From positions 124,001-188,000 of the forward strand of contig NZ_JAPTYD010000001.1 in NCBI RefSeq assembly GCF_026913015.1: DNA of 64,000 nt. The letters are read 5' to 3'. The notes beneath the pieces are model-generated. The model did no database searches, was not told the DNA's origin, and worked only from the letters and a program-made list of their open reading frames with translations. Made by a program: the position numbers and the translations under genes. Source of the stretch: Paracoccus benzoatiresistens. GTDB taxonomy: Bacteria; Pseudomonadota; Alphaproteobacteria; Rhodobacterales; Rhodobacteraceae. This document shows, in pieces, positions 19,021-29,606 of the stretch (positions are counted from its first letter, which is position 1; each line of letters starts with the position of its first letter).

Positions 19021-20235
19021 ATGGTTCCGTCCCGCATCGCTACCCGCCTGACCACCCTGACCGCGTCCCTGGGCCTGCTGGCCGGCCCGGCCCTGGCCCA
19101 GGAGTTCAATGCTGCCCCGCCGAATGCCCCGGACCAGCAGCCTGCCTTCGAGAACCAGACCCGCGCGCCCGTGCGGGCCGATGACGTGGCGCTGCAGCGG
19201 ACGGTCCTGGCCGAGGGGCTGGACCATCCCTGGGGTCTTGCCGAACTTCCGGACGGTGCTTGGCTGGTGACCGAGCGGGCGGGCAACCTGCGGATGGTCG
19301 GCGCGGATGGCGCGCTGTCCGACCCGATCGACGGCCTGCCCGAGATCGACACCCGCGACCAGGGCGGGCTTCTGGACGTGGCCGTCCGGGAGGACTTCGA
19401 CCAGACCCGGCGCGTCTGGATCAGCTTTTCCCAGCCACGCGAAGGCGGCGCGACCGGCACCGCCGTCGCGACCGGCACGCTGTCCGCCGATGGCAGCGCC
19501 CTGGAAGGCACGAAGGTCATCTGGCAGCAGCAACCGGCCTGGAAATCCACGAAGCATTACGGCTCGGTGCTGGTCTTCGACGGGCAGGGCGGGCTGTTCG
19601 TCACCACCGGCGAACGCTCGAACCCCGATTCGCGGGTTTATGCGCAGAACGTCACCACCACCCTGGGCAAGGTGGTCCGCATCGACCCCGACAGCGGCGC
19701 CCCCCTGGGCCAACCCGGCGTGGCCGAGGCGCTGCCCGAGATCTGGTCCTGGGGCCACCGCAACGTCCAGGGTGCGGCCCTGGACGACCAGGGGCGGCTC
19801 TGGACCATCGAGCACGGCCCGAAGGGCGGGGACGAGTTGAACCTGCCCCAGGCAGGCCGCAACTATGGCTGGCCGCGCGTGACCTATGGGGTGGAATACA
19901 GCGGCAAGCCCATCGGCGAGGGGATCACCCGACTGGAGGGGACCGAGCAGCCGGTCTATTACTGGGATCCGGTGATCGCGCCGGGCCAGATGACCTTCTA
20001 TGACGGCGCGATGTTCCCGGACTGGCAGGGCGACCTGCTGATCGGCGGGCTGAAGGCGCAGGCCTTGGTGCGGCTGGAGCTGGACGGCGACCGCGTCAGC
20101 GGAGAGGCGCGCCACCTGCAGGGCATCGGCCGCGTGCGCGAGGTCGAGGTCGCCCGCGACGGCGCGATCATGCTGCTGACGGATGAGGACAACGGCCAAC
20201 TGATCCGCGTGACCCCGGCGCAGGACGAATCCTAG
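19021..20235 (+). CDS. Exported PQQ-dependent sugar dehydrogenase (Asd/GSDH family)
   Basis: A 404-residue protein with a Sec signal peptide (hydrophobic LTASLGLLAGPALA, cleavage near residue 27) followed by a six-bladed beta-propeller of the soluble glucose/aldose dehydrogenase family. Landmarks are GLDHPWGLAELPDG near residue 66 (the catalytic His), RDQGGLLDVAV, WSWGHRNVQGAALD and EHGPKGGDELN. These enzymes oxidise sugars in the periplasm using PQQ and pass electrons to the respiratory chain. A GGAGG site precedes the ATG at 19021. The true sugar and PQQ use are inferred from the family; no PQQ synthesis genes are in the window. Confidence 0.9.
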   Translation: MVPSRIATRLTTLTASLGLLAGPALAQEFNAAPPNAPDQQPAFENQTRAPVRADDVALQRTVLAEGLDHPWGLAELPDGAWLVTERAGNLRMVGADGALSDPIDGLPEIDTRDQGGLLDVAVREDFDQTRRVWISFSQPREGGATGTAVATGTLSADGSALEGTKVIWQQQPAWKSTKHYGSVLVFDGQGGLFVTTGERSNPDSRVYAQNVTTTLGKVVRIDPDSGAPLGQPGVAEALPEIWSWGHRNVQGAALDDQGRLWTIEHGPKGGDELNLPQAGRNYGWPRVTYGVEYSGKPIGEGITRLEGTEQPVYYWDPVIAPGQMTFYDGAMFPDWQGDLLIGGLKAQALVRLELDGDRVSGEARHLQGIGRVREVEVARDGAIMLLTDEDNGQLIRVTPAQDES

Positions 20236-20244
20236 GCTGGCCTT

Positions 20245-20616
20245 CTAGACTGGCCGCGTCACATCGTCCTCGGCCTCCTCGGGCGAGATGCCGAGGGCTT
20301 CCAGGCCGGATTCCAGCAGGTCGGCCAGGCGCGGCTCGCCCATCAGGTAATCCGCGGTGGGCGCGGTGCGCTCGGCCCGCGCGGTCTCGATGGCCTCGTC
20401 CAGTTCCTCGGGCTCGAAGCTTTCGCGGCCGATCCACATGACGGCGACCAGCGAGGCCTGCTCGTCCTCGTTCAGGTTGGCGATGAAGTCGCGCAATTCG
20501 CTCCGCACCCCACCTTGCCGCCCGCCTCCCGAATGCGCCCAGGGATTGACGCCGCTGTCGTATTCGCGGGCGCGGATGATGATATGGGCGATCTTCTCGG
20601 GGCTGATCTGCAGCAT
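20245..20616 (-). CDS. DUF3775 family protein
   Basis: A 123-residue acidic cytoplasmic protein starting MLQISPEKIAHIIIRAREYDSG, followed by an Asn-Leu-Asn-Glu-Asp-Glu segment and VAVMWIGRESFEPEELDEA, the recognisable core of DUF3775. The function is unknown. The frame is open another 40 codons upstream into mutL's end, but that part has no family resemblance. It sits 44 bases after mutL on the same strand and is probably its co-transcribed follower. It converges with the sugar dehydrogenase gene, 9 bases apart. Confidence 0.82.
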   Translation of the reverse strand: MLQISPEKIAHIIIRAREYDSGVNPWAHSGGGRQGGVRSELRDFIANLNEDEQASLVAVMWIGRESFEPEELDEAIETARAERTAPTADYLMGEPRLADLLESGLEALGISPEEAEDDVTRPV

Positions 20617-20660
20617 GGCCTGGCTCCTCTGGGCCACTGTCGCGCCATTGGGGCCGCCGG

Positions 20661-22460
20661 TCAATCCTTGCGGCCGAACAGGCGCTCGATGTCGGACAGG
20701 CGCAGCTTGACCCAGGTCGGGCGGCCATGGTTGCACTGCCCGGATTTCGGCGTGCGCTCCATTTCCCGCAGCAGGGCGTTCATCTCCTCGGCCGACATGC
20801 GGCGGCCCGAGCGGACCGACCCGTGGCAGGCCATGGAGGAGAGAACCGCGTCGATCCGCCCCCGCAGCCGGTCGGACGCGCCCTGGTCCGCCAGATCGTC
20901 CAGGATGTCGCGGATCAGCGCCGGGGCGTCCAGCCTCGCCAGCATCGCCGGGGTTTCCCGCACTGCGATGGCGCCGGCTCCGAAGGGCTCGATGACCAGC
21001 CCCAGATCGGCCAGGTCCTCGGCGATGGACAGGATGCGGGCGGCGTCGGATGCGGACAGGACCACGATCTCGGGGATCAGCAGGGCCTGGCGCGCGATGC
21101 CCGTGGCGGCCGCCTGCGCCTTCAGCCGTTCATAGACCAGCCGTTCATGGGCCGCGTGGCCGTCGACGATGACCAGCCCGTCATCGGTCTGGGCAATGAT
21201 GTAGTTCTCGTGGATCTGCGCCCTCGCCGCGCCCAGGGGGGCGCCGACGGGTGCCGCGACCGGCTCCTCGGCGCGGGCCGATGGCGACTCGGCAAAGCCC
21301 GGCGCCGGCGCCTGCAGGTCAAGGCTGGCGCGGATGGCCGCGGGCGAGGGGCGATAGTCCATCTGATAGGTCCGCGCCACGGGCTCGGCCCTGAACGCCG
21401 CCAGCGTCGCATCCCCGACGGTCGAGGATGCGCGGTGCCCGGCATTCGCCAGCCCGTGCCGCAGGGCGCTGACCACCAGCCCGCGCGCGCCTTGCGGATC
21501 GCGGAAGCGCACCTCGGCCTTGGCGGGGTGGACATTCACGTCCACAAGCTGCGGGTCGCAGGCCAGGTACAGCACCGCCGCCGGATGGCGCCCCGATGCC
21601 AGCACGTCGGCATATCCCGCCCGCAGCGCCCCGGTCAGCAGCTTGTCGCGGACCGGGCGGCCGTTCACGTAAAGATGCTGCGCCACCGCCGCGCCGCGCG
21701 AATAAGTCGGCAGGGCGGCAAAGCCTGTCAGGGCCAACCCGTCGCGTTCGGCGTCCATGGGGATCGCATTGTCGATGAAGTCGCGGCCCATGACGCGGGA
21801 CAGGCGGATCTGCAGGGCGTCGAACAGCTCGCCCTGTTCCGCGTCCGCGCGGAAGATTTCCTTGCCGTCGGCGCTCAGCGTGAAGCCGACAAAGGGTTCC
21901 GCCATCGCCAGGCGGCGGACGCATTCGGCAACCGCCATCGTTTCGGCCCGTTCGCCGCGCAGGAACTTCAGCCGCGCGGGGGTGGCGAAGAACAGGTCGC
22001 GCAGTTCCACGACCGTGCCGGGATTGGCGGCTGCGGGCCGCAGGGGCGCCAGCTTGCCGCCCGCCACGGCGATCACCGCGCCATCCCCGCCCCGCGCGCG
22101 CGAGGTGATGGTCAGCCGCCCCACCGCGCCCAGCGAGGGCAGCGCCTCGCCCCGGAAGCCGAAGGAGCGGATGGCGAGCAGGTCCGTCCCGTCGATCTTG
22201 CTGGTGGCATGGCGCGACAAGGCCAGGGGCAGGTCGTCCGGTGCCATGCCGCAGCCGTCGTCGCAGACCCGGATCAGCCGCTTGCCGCCCTCTTCTATGG
22301 CGATGTCGATGCGGGTGGCACCGGCATCCAGCGCGTTTTCCACCAGTTCCTTGACCGCCGAGGCCGGGCGTTCCACGACCTCGCCTGCCGCGATGCGGTT
22401 GGCGACGGATTCGTCCAGCTGCCGGATGATGGGCCGGATATGGGGGGCATGGCTGTTCAT
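20661..22460 (-). CDS. mutL: DNA mismatch repair protein MutL
   Basis: MutL links mismatch recognition by MutS to strand incision. The 599-residue protein has the N-terminal GHKL ATPase ([10 protein letters not shown] near residue 37, DDGCGM near 68, RHATSK and GFRGEAL near 84-110) and a C-terminal dimerisation/endonuclease domain with CNHGRPT and a terminal FGRK, typical of MutL proteins with their own nuclease. The nuclease motif, usually DQHAAHE, reads [12 protein letters not shown] here, so the second residue is changed. Downstream is DUF3775; upstream is a 132-base gap with a GC-rich hairpin that may end the M16 transcript. Confidence 0.95.
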   Translation of the reverse strand: MNSHAPHIRPIIRQLDESVANRIAAGEVVERPASAVKELVENALDAGATRIDIAIEEGGKRLIRVCDDGCGMAPDDLPLALSRHATSKIDGTDLLAIRSFGFRGEALPSLGAVGRLTITSRARGGDGAVIAVAGGKLAPLRPAAANPGTVVELRDLFFATPARLKFLRGERAETMAVAECVRRLAMAEPFVGFTLSADGKEIFRADAEQGELFDALQIRLSRVMGRDFIDNAIPMDAERDGLALTGFAALPTYSRGAAVAQHLYVNGRPVRDKLLTGALRAGYADVLASGRHPAAVLYLACDPQLVDVNVHPAKAEVRFRDPQGARGLVVSALRHGLANAGHRASSTVGDATLAAFRAEPVARTYQMDYRPSPAAIRASLDLQAPAPGFAESPSARAEEPVAAPVGAPLGAARAQIHENYIIAQTDDGLVIVDGHAAHERLVYERLKAQAAATGIARQALLIPEIVVLSASDAARILSIAEDLADLGLVIEPFGAGAIAVRETPAMLARLDAPALIRDILDDLADQGASDRLRGRIDAVLSSMACHGSVRSGRRMSAEEMNALLREMERTPKSGQCNHGRPTWVKLRLSDIERLFGRKD

Positions 22461-22564
22461 TCCCCCAAATCTAGCAAGCCCGGAGGTCTGTCGCCAGCGA
22501 TTCCGTGAACAAGGGCGGGGGGCAAATGTCCCTTGGACATCCGCCCGGACCGGTTGCCCGAAGG

Positions 22565-22590
22565 CGCAGGCAGGGCAAGGCCCGCCTGCG
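22565..22590 (-). terminator. Possible terminator hairpin after the M16 peptidase genes
   Basis: CGCAGGC and GCCTGCG arms enclose a 12-base interior that can pair further (GGGCC/GGCCC-like). There is no T-run, so it may be a weak or factor-assisted terminator, or only a stabilising 3' hairpin. Confidence 0.35.
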
Positions 22591-22592
22591 GG

Positions 22593-23921
22593 TCAGTTCA
22601 GCGCAGGCTCGGCCTTGTCGGTCGCGCTGATCCCCTCGGGTCGGCCGACCAGCACGAAGCGCAGGTCATCCGCGTGCAGCAGCCGCCCTGCGACACGCTT
22701 CACGTCATCGGCGGTGACGGCCTCGACCTTGGCGTTGCGGGTGTTCACATAGTCGATGGGAAAGCCGATCAGCTGCATCCCGGCAAGGATCCCCGCGATC
22801 TTGCCGTTGCCGTCGAAGCGCAGGGGGTATTCGCCGGTCAGGTAGGTCTTGGCGTCGTTCAGTTCCTGGTCCGTCACGCCTTGGGCCATCCGGTCCCATT
22901 CCTGCCGGATCAGGTCCACCGCCTGGCCGGTCGTGGCGTTCGACCCCGCCATGCCGCCTTGCCAGGTCTGGCCATAGATGCCCGTCGCCAGCGATGTGCC
23001 GACCCCATAGGTCAGGCCGCGCTTTTCCCGGATCTCGTTCATCAGGCGGGAACTGAAGCCGCCGCCGCCCAGGATGTGGTTGGCGACATAGGCCGCGAAA
23101 TAATCGGGATCGTCGATGGGCAGCCCCGGCCCGGCAAAGCTGACAATGGTCTGCGGGCTGTCCCAGTCGATCACGGTGACGCCGCCGGTCAGCTGCAATT
23201 CCGCCGGTTCCGGCAGGGGCGCGGTGCCTTTCTCGGGCAGGCCCCCCAGCACCTTGTCCAGCAGAAGGCCCAGTTCCTCGGGCGTGATGTCGCCTGCGGC
23301 GCCCACCACCACGCGGTCGCGCGCCAGCACCCGGTTCTTGGCCGCGACCAGATCCTGCCGCGTCAGCGCCGCCACCGATTCGAGTGTGCCGTTGATGGAT
23401 GTCGCATAGGGATGATCGCCCCAGGCCTGGCGGGACATTTCCTTGGCGGCGATCGATTGCGGATCGGTCGCCTCGGACCGGATGATGGACTGGACCTGCG
23501 CGCGCACGCGTTCGACCGCCGCATCGTCGAAGCGGGGCTGGGTCAGCGCCTCGGCCAGCAGGGCGGCGGCCTCGTCGCGGTTCTCGCTCAGCGCGCGCAT
23601 GCCGACGGTCAGCGCGTCGTCGCCCACGTCAAAGGAGAACTGCGCGCCCAGATCCTCGACCGCCTGGGCGAAGGCCACCGAATCACGGGTGCCCGCGCCT
23701 TCCTCCAGCGTGCCCGTCATCAGGTTGATGGCGCCGCGCTTGTCGGGCGCATCCAGGCTGGCGCCGCCCTTGAAGTCGAATTCCACCGCGACAAAGGGGA
23801 TGCTGTCGTCCTGGACCAGCCAGGCCTTGATGCCGCCGGGCGAGGTCACCTCCTGGATGTCGATTGCATGGGCCGGAACAGCCAGAACGGCAAGGAACAG
23901 GGCAATGGCGGCGCGGATCAT
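22593..23921 (-). CDS. M16-family peptidase homologue without the zinc site, exported
   Basis: A 442-residue protein with a signal peptide (AIALFLAVLAVPAHA, cleavage near residue 19). It follows the M16 (pitrilysin/PqqL-like) fold but lacks the HxxEH zinc motif; at the corresponding place it reads GAINLMTGTLEEGAG. Such inactive partners form heterodimers with an active M16 subunit, and the active one is encoded directly upstream with a 4-base ATGA overlap. GLTYGVGTSL and the late RLLHADDLRFVLVG segment are typical. Expected location is the periplasm. The substrate is unknown. Confidence 0.9.
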   Translation of the reverse strand: MIRAAIALFLAVLAVPAHAIDIQEVTSPGGIKAWLVQDDSIPFVAVEFDFKGGASLDAPDKRGAINLMTGTLEEGAGTRDSVAFAQAVEDLGAQFSFDVGDDALTVGMRALSENRDEAAALLAEALTQPRFDDAAVERVRAQVQSIIRSEATDPQSIAAKEMSRQAWGDHPYATSINGTLESVAALTRQDLVAAKNRVLARDRVVVGAAGDITPEELGLLLDKVLGGLPEKGTAPLPEPAELQLTGGVTVIDWDSPQTIVSFAGPGLPIDDPDYFAAYVANHILGGGGFSSRLMNEIREKRGLTYGVGTSLATGIYGQTWQGGMAGSNATTGQAVDLIRQEWDRMAQGVTDQELNDAKTYLTGEYPLRFDGNGKIAGILAGMQLIGFPIDYVNTRNAKVEAVTADDVKRVAGRLLHADDLRFVLVGRPEGISATDKAEPALN

Positions 23922-25339
23922 CCTTGCACCTCGGGCTTGGTTGTCTGGGAGGAGGCGGGCGGCGCCTTTGCGGCGGCGGGTGCGGGCGTGGCCTCGGGGG
24001 GGGCGGGCAGCAGCCAGCCGGTCACGCTGGCCTGGCTTCCCAGAACCTCGCGCGCGGCAGCCAGCACATCCTGGGCCGTGACGGCGGCCAGGATATCGGG
24101 CCAGTCCTTCACATCCTCGACCGACAGCCCGGTCGCCAGCCCCTGGCCATAGTCATAGGCCCGGCCATGCGCCGAATCGAGTTCGTAGACCCGCGCGGCC
24201 TCGATCTGCGTCTTCACCCGGTCCAGATCCGCCTGGTCGGGGCCGGTTTCCAGGAACCGCGCCAGAACCTTGTCCAGTTCCGCCTCGGCATCCTCGGGCG
24301 ACATGCCGTCGGCAGGAACCAGAGAGATCGCGAAACTGGTCGGATCGACGGAAAAGCCGTCATAGCCCGCGTTCACCCACAAGGCCTTGCCCTTCAGCGC
24401 CAGTTCGCGCCCCAGGACCGAGGTCTGCATGGATCCGCCCAGAAGTTCGGCCAGGACCGTCAGGGCGGCGGCGTCCTTCTGGTCGCCGGGATTGCGCTCG
24501 GGGGCGACATAGCTGCGCGTCATCACCGGCTGCGGCACGCGGGGGTCGGTCATCTCCATCCGGCGCGGAGAGCGCTGCGTGGGCTCCTGCGGGCGGATGC
24601 GCGGCTCGGCCTCGCCCTTGGCGGGGATCGGGCCGTAATACTGCTCGGCCAGTTCGCGGGCGCGTTCCGGCGTCACGTCGCCCGCCAGGATCAGTACCGC
24701 CTCGTTCGGGGAATAATGGTCGTCATACCATTTCAGCGCATCCTCGCGCGTAAGCCCCTCCATCTCGGCGCGCCAGCCGATGATCGGACGGCCATAGGGG
24801 TGGTTGTAGAACAGGGTCGCATAGCGTTCCTCGGCGAACAGCGCCGCGGGGTCGCTGTCGACGCGCTGCGCCCGTTCCTCCAGTACGACCTGGCGTTCGG
24901 CCTGCCAGTCATCCTCGCCGATGCGCAGGTTCGCCATCCGGTCGGCCTCCATCTCCATCACCAGGGGCAGGCGGTCGGATGCGATGCGCTGGAAATAGGC
25001 GGTATAGTCAAAGCTGGTGAAGGCGTTGTCCATGCCGCCATTGGCGGTGACGGTCTTGGACAATTCGCCGGGCTCCAGCTTTTCGGTGCCCTTGAACATC
25101 AGGTGTTCCAGATAATGGGCGATTCCCGACTTGCCGGGCTGTTCGTCGGCGGAACCGATCTTGTACCAGACCATCTGCACGACCACGGGCGCGCGGTGGT
25201 CCTGGATCACGACGGTTTCCAGTCCGTTGGGCAAGGTGAAGTGGGTGATGCCATTCGTTTCCGAGGCAGGCATCTCGGCCAGGCTCGGCAGGGGGGCCAG
25301 GGTCAGGGCCATCAGGACAGGCAGGATCGGGCGGTGCAT
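23918..25339 (-). CDS. M16-family zinc metallopeptidase, exported
   Basis: The catalytic partner of the previous gene: 473 residues, signal peptide (LPVLMALTLAPLPSLA, cleavage near residue 21), then the inverted zinc motif HYLEH in GIAHYLEHLMFKGT near residue 75-80 and a downstream Glu-rich helix (VMEMEADRMANL) supplying the third ligand. The ATG at 25339 follows AAGGAGG. Proteins of this kind degrade or process peptides in the periplasm. The C-terminus is rich in Ala/Pro (APPEATPAPAAAKAPP). It begins 68 bases after the P450 stop, so it could be part of the long minus-strand operon from rsmB or purH. Confidence 0.93.
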   Translation of the reverse strand: MHRPILPVLMALTLAPLPSLAEMPASETNGITHFTLPNGLETVVIQDHRAPVVVQMVWYKIGSADEQPGKSGIAHYLEHLMFKGTEKLEPGELSKTVTANGGMDNAFTSFDYTAYFQRIASDRLPLVMEMEADRMANLRIGEDDWQAERQVVLEERAQRVDSDPAALFAEERYATLFYNHPYGRPIIGWRAEMEGLTREDALKWYDDHYSPNEAVLILAGDVTPERARELAEQYYGPIPAKGEAEPRIRPQEPTQRSPRRMEMTDPRVPQPVMTRSYVAPERNPGDQKDAAALTVLAELLGGSMQTSVLGRELALKGKALWVNAGYDGFSVDPTSFAISLVPADGMSPEDAEAELDKVLARFLETGPDQADLDRVKTQIEAARVYELDSAHGRAYDYGQGLATGLSVEDVKDWPDILAAVTAQDVLAAAREVLGSQASVTGWLLPAPPEATPAPAAAKAPPASSQTTKPEVQG

Positions 25340-25407
25340 GGGGGCGGAACCTCCTTGGTCTTGCGGAAATCTGATCAAAGGCTGCGGCCCGCGCAACCTG
25401 TCACACG

Positions 25408-26622
25408 CTAATGTGTCGTCAGAGAGATGGGCAGGCACAGGGGGCCATGCGCCTGAAGCCCGGTCTTCCAGGCCACGGGACCGGCAGGATCGATGCCGCG
25501 GGTGCGGGCCAGAAGCCGACTGAACAGCACCTCCATGTTCAGCCGCGCCAGGTTGTTGCCCAAGCAGACATGCGGCCCCGCGCCGAAGGCCAGGTGGAGG
25601 TTGGGCCTGCGCGCGACATCGAAGCGGTCCGGATCCGGGAAGGCTTCGGGGTCGCGGTTGGCGCTGGCGTAAAGCAGCCCGAACTTCGTGCCCCTGGGCC
25701 AATCCTGCCCGCAGATCGTCAGGTCCTCGCCGGCGTAGCGATGGAAAAAGACCAGCGGCGGGGCAAAGCGGAACATCTCCTGCACGGCATGCGGCATCAG
25801 GGCGGGGTCTGCGCGCAGCCGCGCCATCTGGTCGGGATGGGTCAGCAGCGCGTGCAGCCCGCTGCCCATCACGTCGATGGTCGAGCCATGCCCGGCATGG
25901 AGGATCTGCATGATGGTCGCGATAAGTTCGTCATGGGTCAGCAGGCCCGCATCCTCGGCCCCGACCATCGCCGACATCAGGTCGTCGCGGGGACGGGCCT
26001 TGCGTTCCGCATGAAGGTCCTGCAGCGCGTCGTGGAACAGTCGCACCGCCCGTTCCGCCTGGGCCTTGCGCCCGGGGCTGCGGCGGCTCACGTCGAAATA
26101 GCTGACGGTTTCCTCGGACCACAGGGTCATCTGCGGGGCAAGCGCGGGATCGGTGCCGATCAGGTGGCCGATCACCTGTCCCGGCAGATGCGCGGCCAGA
26201 TCCGCGATGAAGTCGAAGCGGCCCCGCGGGACCAGCCGGTCCAGCGCGGCATCGACCCATCCGGTGACAAACGGGCGCAGGCTTTCCAGCCTGGTCTTGG
26301 TGAAGAACGGAAACACCGCGCGCCGCAGCCGGTCATGGTCCGGCCCGTCGATCTCCAGCATCGAGGTCTGCACGAAGCGTTCGTGGAACGGCATGTCGTG
26401 GAAATTCTCGGCCCGCTGCAGGTCCCGGCGCTGCTCCTGGGGGAAGATCGCCGTGCCCCGCACCATCCGCCGGTCCGAGGCGATGGCCTGCACATCGGCA
26501 AACCGCGAGCCAAGCCGGAAGCCCTGCCACAAGGGCAGGCCGGGCATGGCCCTCAGCCGCGCATAGGCAGGCCAGGGGTTTTCGCCGAAGTCGGGTTCGG
26601 TGGGATCGAAGCCCCCGGTCAT
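25408..26622 (-). CDS. Cytochrome P450 with a non-canonical oxygen-activation motif
   Basis: A soluble bacterial-type P450 of 404 residues. Heme-binding loop FGAGPHVCLG with Cys353, the K-helix ExxR (EMFR, Glu282-Arg285) and a C-helix HDRLRR region are all present. The I-helix, usually AGxE/DTT, reads AGHGST (residues 243-248), so the acid is replaced by Gly and the first Thr by Ser. This may alter dioxygen activation or indicate a peroxide-driven or non-oxygenase role. No ferredoxin or reductase gene is adjacent. Its start overlaps the DUF3035 lipoprotein gene by 4 bases (ATGA). Substrate unknown. Confidence 0.92.
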   Translation of the reverse strand: MTGGFDPTEPDFGENPWPAYARLRAMPGLPLWQGFRLGSRFADVQAIASDRRMVRGTAIFPQEQRRDLQRAENFHDMPFHERFVQTSMLEIDGPDHDRLRRAVFPFFTKTRLESLRPFVTGWVDAALDRLVPRGRFDFIADLAAHLPGQVIGHLIGTDPALAPQMTLWSEETVSYFDVSRRSPGRKAQAERAVRLFHDALQDLHAERKARPRDDLMSAMVGAEDAGLLTHDELIATIMQILHAGHGSTIDVMGSGLHALLTHPDQMARLRADPALMPHAVQEMFRFAPPLVFFHRYAGEDLTICGQDWPRGTKFGLLYASANRDPEAFPDPDRFDVARRPNLHLAFGAGPHVCLGNNLARLNMEVLFSRLLARTRGIDPAGPVAWKTGLQAHGPLCLPISLTTH

Positions 26623-27137
26623 TCCTCGAGCGGGGCGGGCGAGGTCTGGGTGATCGCGCCCGCGCGCTGCCAGCGCTGCTGTTCGGTCCGCGAATCAAGC
26701 GCCAGGGGGCGATAGGCGCGCTGATAGACGGTGGTGCCGAACAGTGCCTCCAGCGGGCGGCGCTTGTTGCGAGAACGCCATTCCACGTCGGCCTGGGCCA
26801 GCGTCTGGCGGATGGCGGGATCGCTGCCGCGCCGGGTGGCATGGGCGACCAGCGCCCCGTCGGCTGCGGCGATGCCCTGGTCGGACAACCGCGCCGGGTT
26901 GCCGCCAAGGGCCGCAACGGCATCGGCATTCGGGTTGGGGTCGGTGATGTTGGCCCCGCCCGGGGTGGGGGCGGGCAGCAGCGCCAGGTCGGGCGGCATG
27001 GACAGGGGCCGGGTCGGCAGGATGGCGAATTCGTCCGGGCTGTTCTGGCCGGTCTCGATATTCATCAGCTGGTTGCTGCCGCAGGCGGAAAGCCCCATGA
27101 CGGCCGCAATGGCGATGCCCCTGACGATAGCCTGCAT
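26619..27137 (-). CDS. DUF3035 lipoprotein
   Basis: A 172-residue predicted lipoprotein with lipobox LSAC (acylated Cys19) after a short hydrophobic segment. The mature part contains the DUF3035 landmarks [22 protein letters not shown] near residues 35-56. The family is common in Rhodobacterales; the PDEF...PLSMPP stretch also occurs in proteins linked to outer-membrane assembly, but its role is unproven. It is encoded 29 bases after lspA, whose product removes lipoprotein signal peptides, and overlaps the P450 gene. Confidence 0.85.
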   Translation of the reverse strand: MQAIVRGIAIAAVMGLSACGSNQLMNIETGQNSPDEFAILPTRPLSMPPDLALLPAPTPGGANITDPNPNADAVAALGGNPARLSDQGIAAADGALVAHATRRGSDPAIRQTLAQADVEWRSRNKRRPLEALFGTTVYQRAYRPLALDSRTEQQRWQRAGAITQTSPAPLEE

Positions 27138-27166
27138 GTCCTGCCCCTTGTTTGTTGCGCCCCGTT

Positions 27167-27831
27167 CTAGCCGGATTTGCCTGCCCCGTCACGGGTCTTG
27201 TCGTGGCTGTGATCGGCGGGCCTGCCACGCGGCTTTCGCGCGGCTTTCGGCGGTTCCTTCTTCTGCGGCACCAGGACCAGCCCGATGGCGCCCGCGAAGA
27301 TGGCGATATCGGCCACGTTGAAGCTGTAGGGGTTCTGCCAGCCGGGCAGCGACATGTTCAGGAAATCCGCGACCGCTCCGTAAAGCAGCCGGTCGATCAC
27401 ATTGCCCAGAGCGCCGCCGATCAGCAGCCCCGCCGCGATCCTGGCAAACCTGCCGGCATTGGCGCGCCAGATCCAGATCCAGACCCAGGCCACGATCGCG
27501 ATCGCGACCGCGATCAGGATCCACCTGGTCACGTTGGTCTCGGACGCCATCAGCCCGAAGTTCACGCCCTGGTTCCAGGCCATGCGCAGGTTCAGCCAGG
27601 GCGGCAGCACGTCGATCTCGCGCACCCGGTCCAGTCGCAACACATGGACCACCCAGTATTTCAGCACCTGGTCCAGCAGGAAGATCAGCCCCGCCGTCCA
27701 GGCCACCAGCCGCATGTTCGTGCGGGCGGGGGGCGCGGGCCTTTTGGGCGCGCGCGACCGCCTTGGCCTCGGCCCCGGTTGCTGCGGGGCCGGCTGGGGC
27801 GGCGGCTGGTCCAGGGGCAGTTCGTGCTGCA

Positions 27832-27832
<1 letters not shown>
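27167..27832 (-). CDS. lspA: Lipoprotein signal peptidase (signal peptidase II)
   Basis: LspA is an inner-membrane aspartyl protease that cuts prolipoproteins before the acylated cysteine. Four membrane segments and the two catalytic Asp motifs are visible: [10 protein letters not shown] near residue 140 and the [13 protein letters not shown] region near 155-172. At 221 residues it is longer than usual because of a proline- and arginine-rich N-terminal tail of about 40 residues before MRLVAWTAG, and a charged C-terminal tail. The start at 27832 shares one base with the purH stop (TGATG), which favours the long form; an internal ATG at 27715 would give a standard-length protein. Confidence 0.93.
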
Positions 27833-29421
<1,589 letters not shown>

Positions 29422-29486
29422 GGGGGCCTCGCATCTGGTTTGCGGTGCATTAGCCGCATGCAGGCCAAAGGTCCAGTGGCACGGCC

Positions 29487-29585
29487 GGGGGCGCTTCGCC
29501 CCCCGCTCGGGCCTGCCGGCCCCTTCTCCGCTGAAAAAGGTCCACTGGACCTTTTTCCGGGCGCTTCGAAGCCCCAAGGATATTT
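29487..29585 (+). repeat. Intergenic palindromic repeat, copy B (rsmB-purH gap)
   Basis: Same two-part layout as copy A: a GGGGGCG-CTT-CGCCCCC hairpin (29487-29503), then CGCTG and a perfect palindrome at 29534-29556 (11-bp arms AAAAAGGTCCA / TGGACCTTTTT around one base), CCGGGCGCTTC, and AGGATATTT (29577-29585). A partial relative of the palindrome (AAAGGTCCAGTGG) lies at 29467-29479. Because the palindrome carries T-runs on both strands it could terminate transcription in both directions, including after rsmB. Confidence 0.8.
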
Positions 29586-29606
29586 ATCGTCCAAAGCAGG
29601 AGCGGA

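Noticed and set aside
23864..25411. Plus-strand 515-codon open frame
   Set aside because: Antisense to the active M16 peptidase gene, which has a signal peptide and zinc motif.
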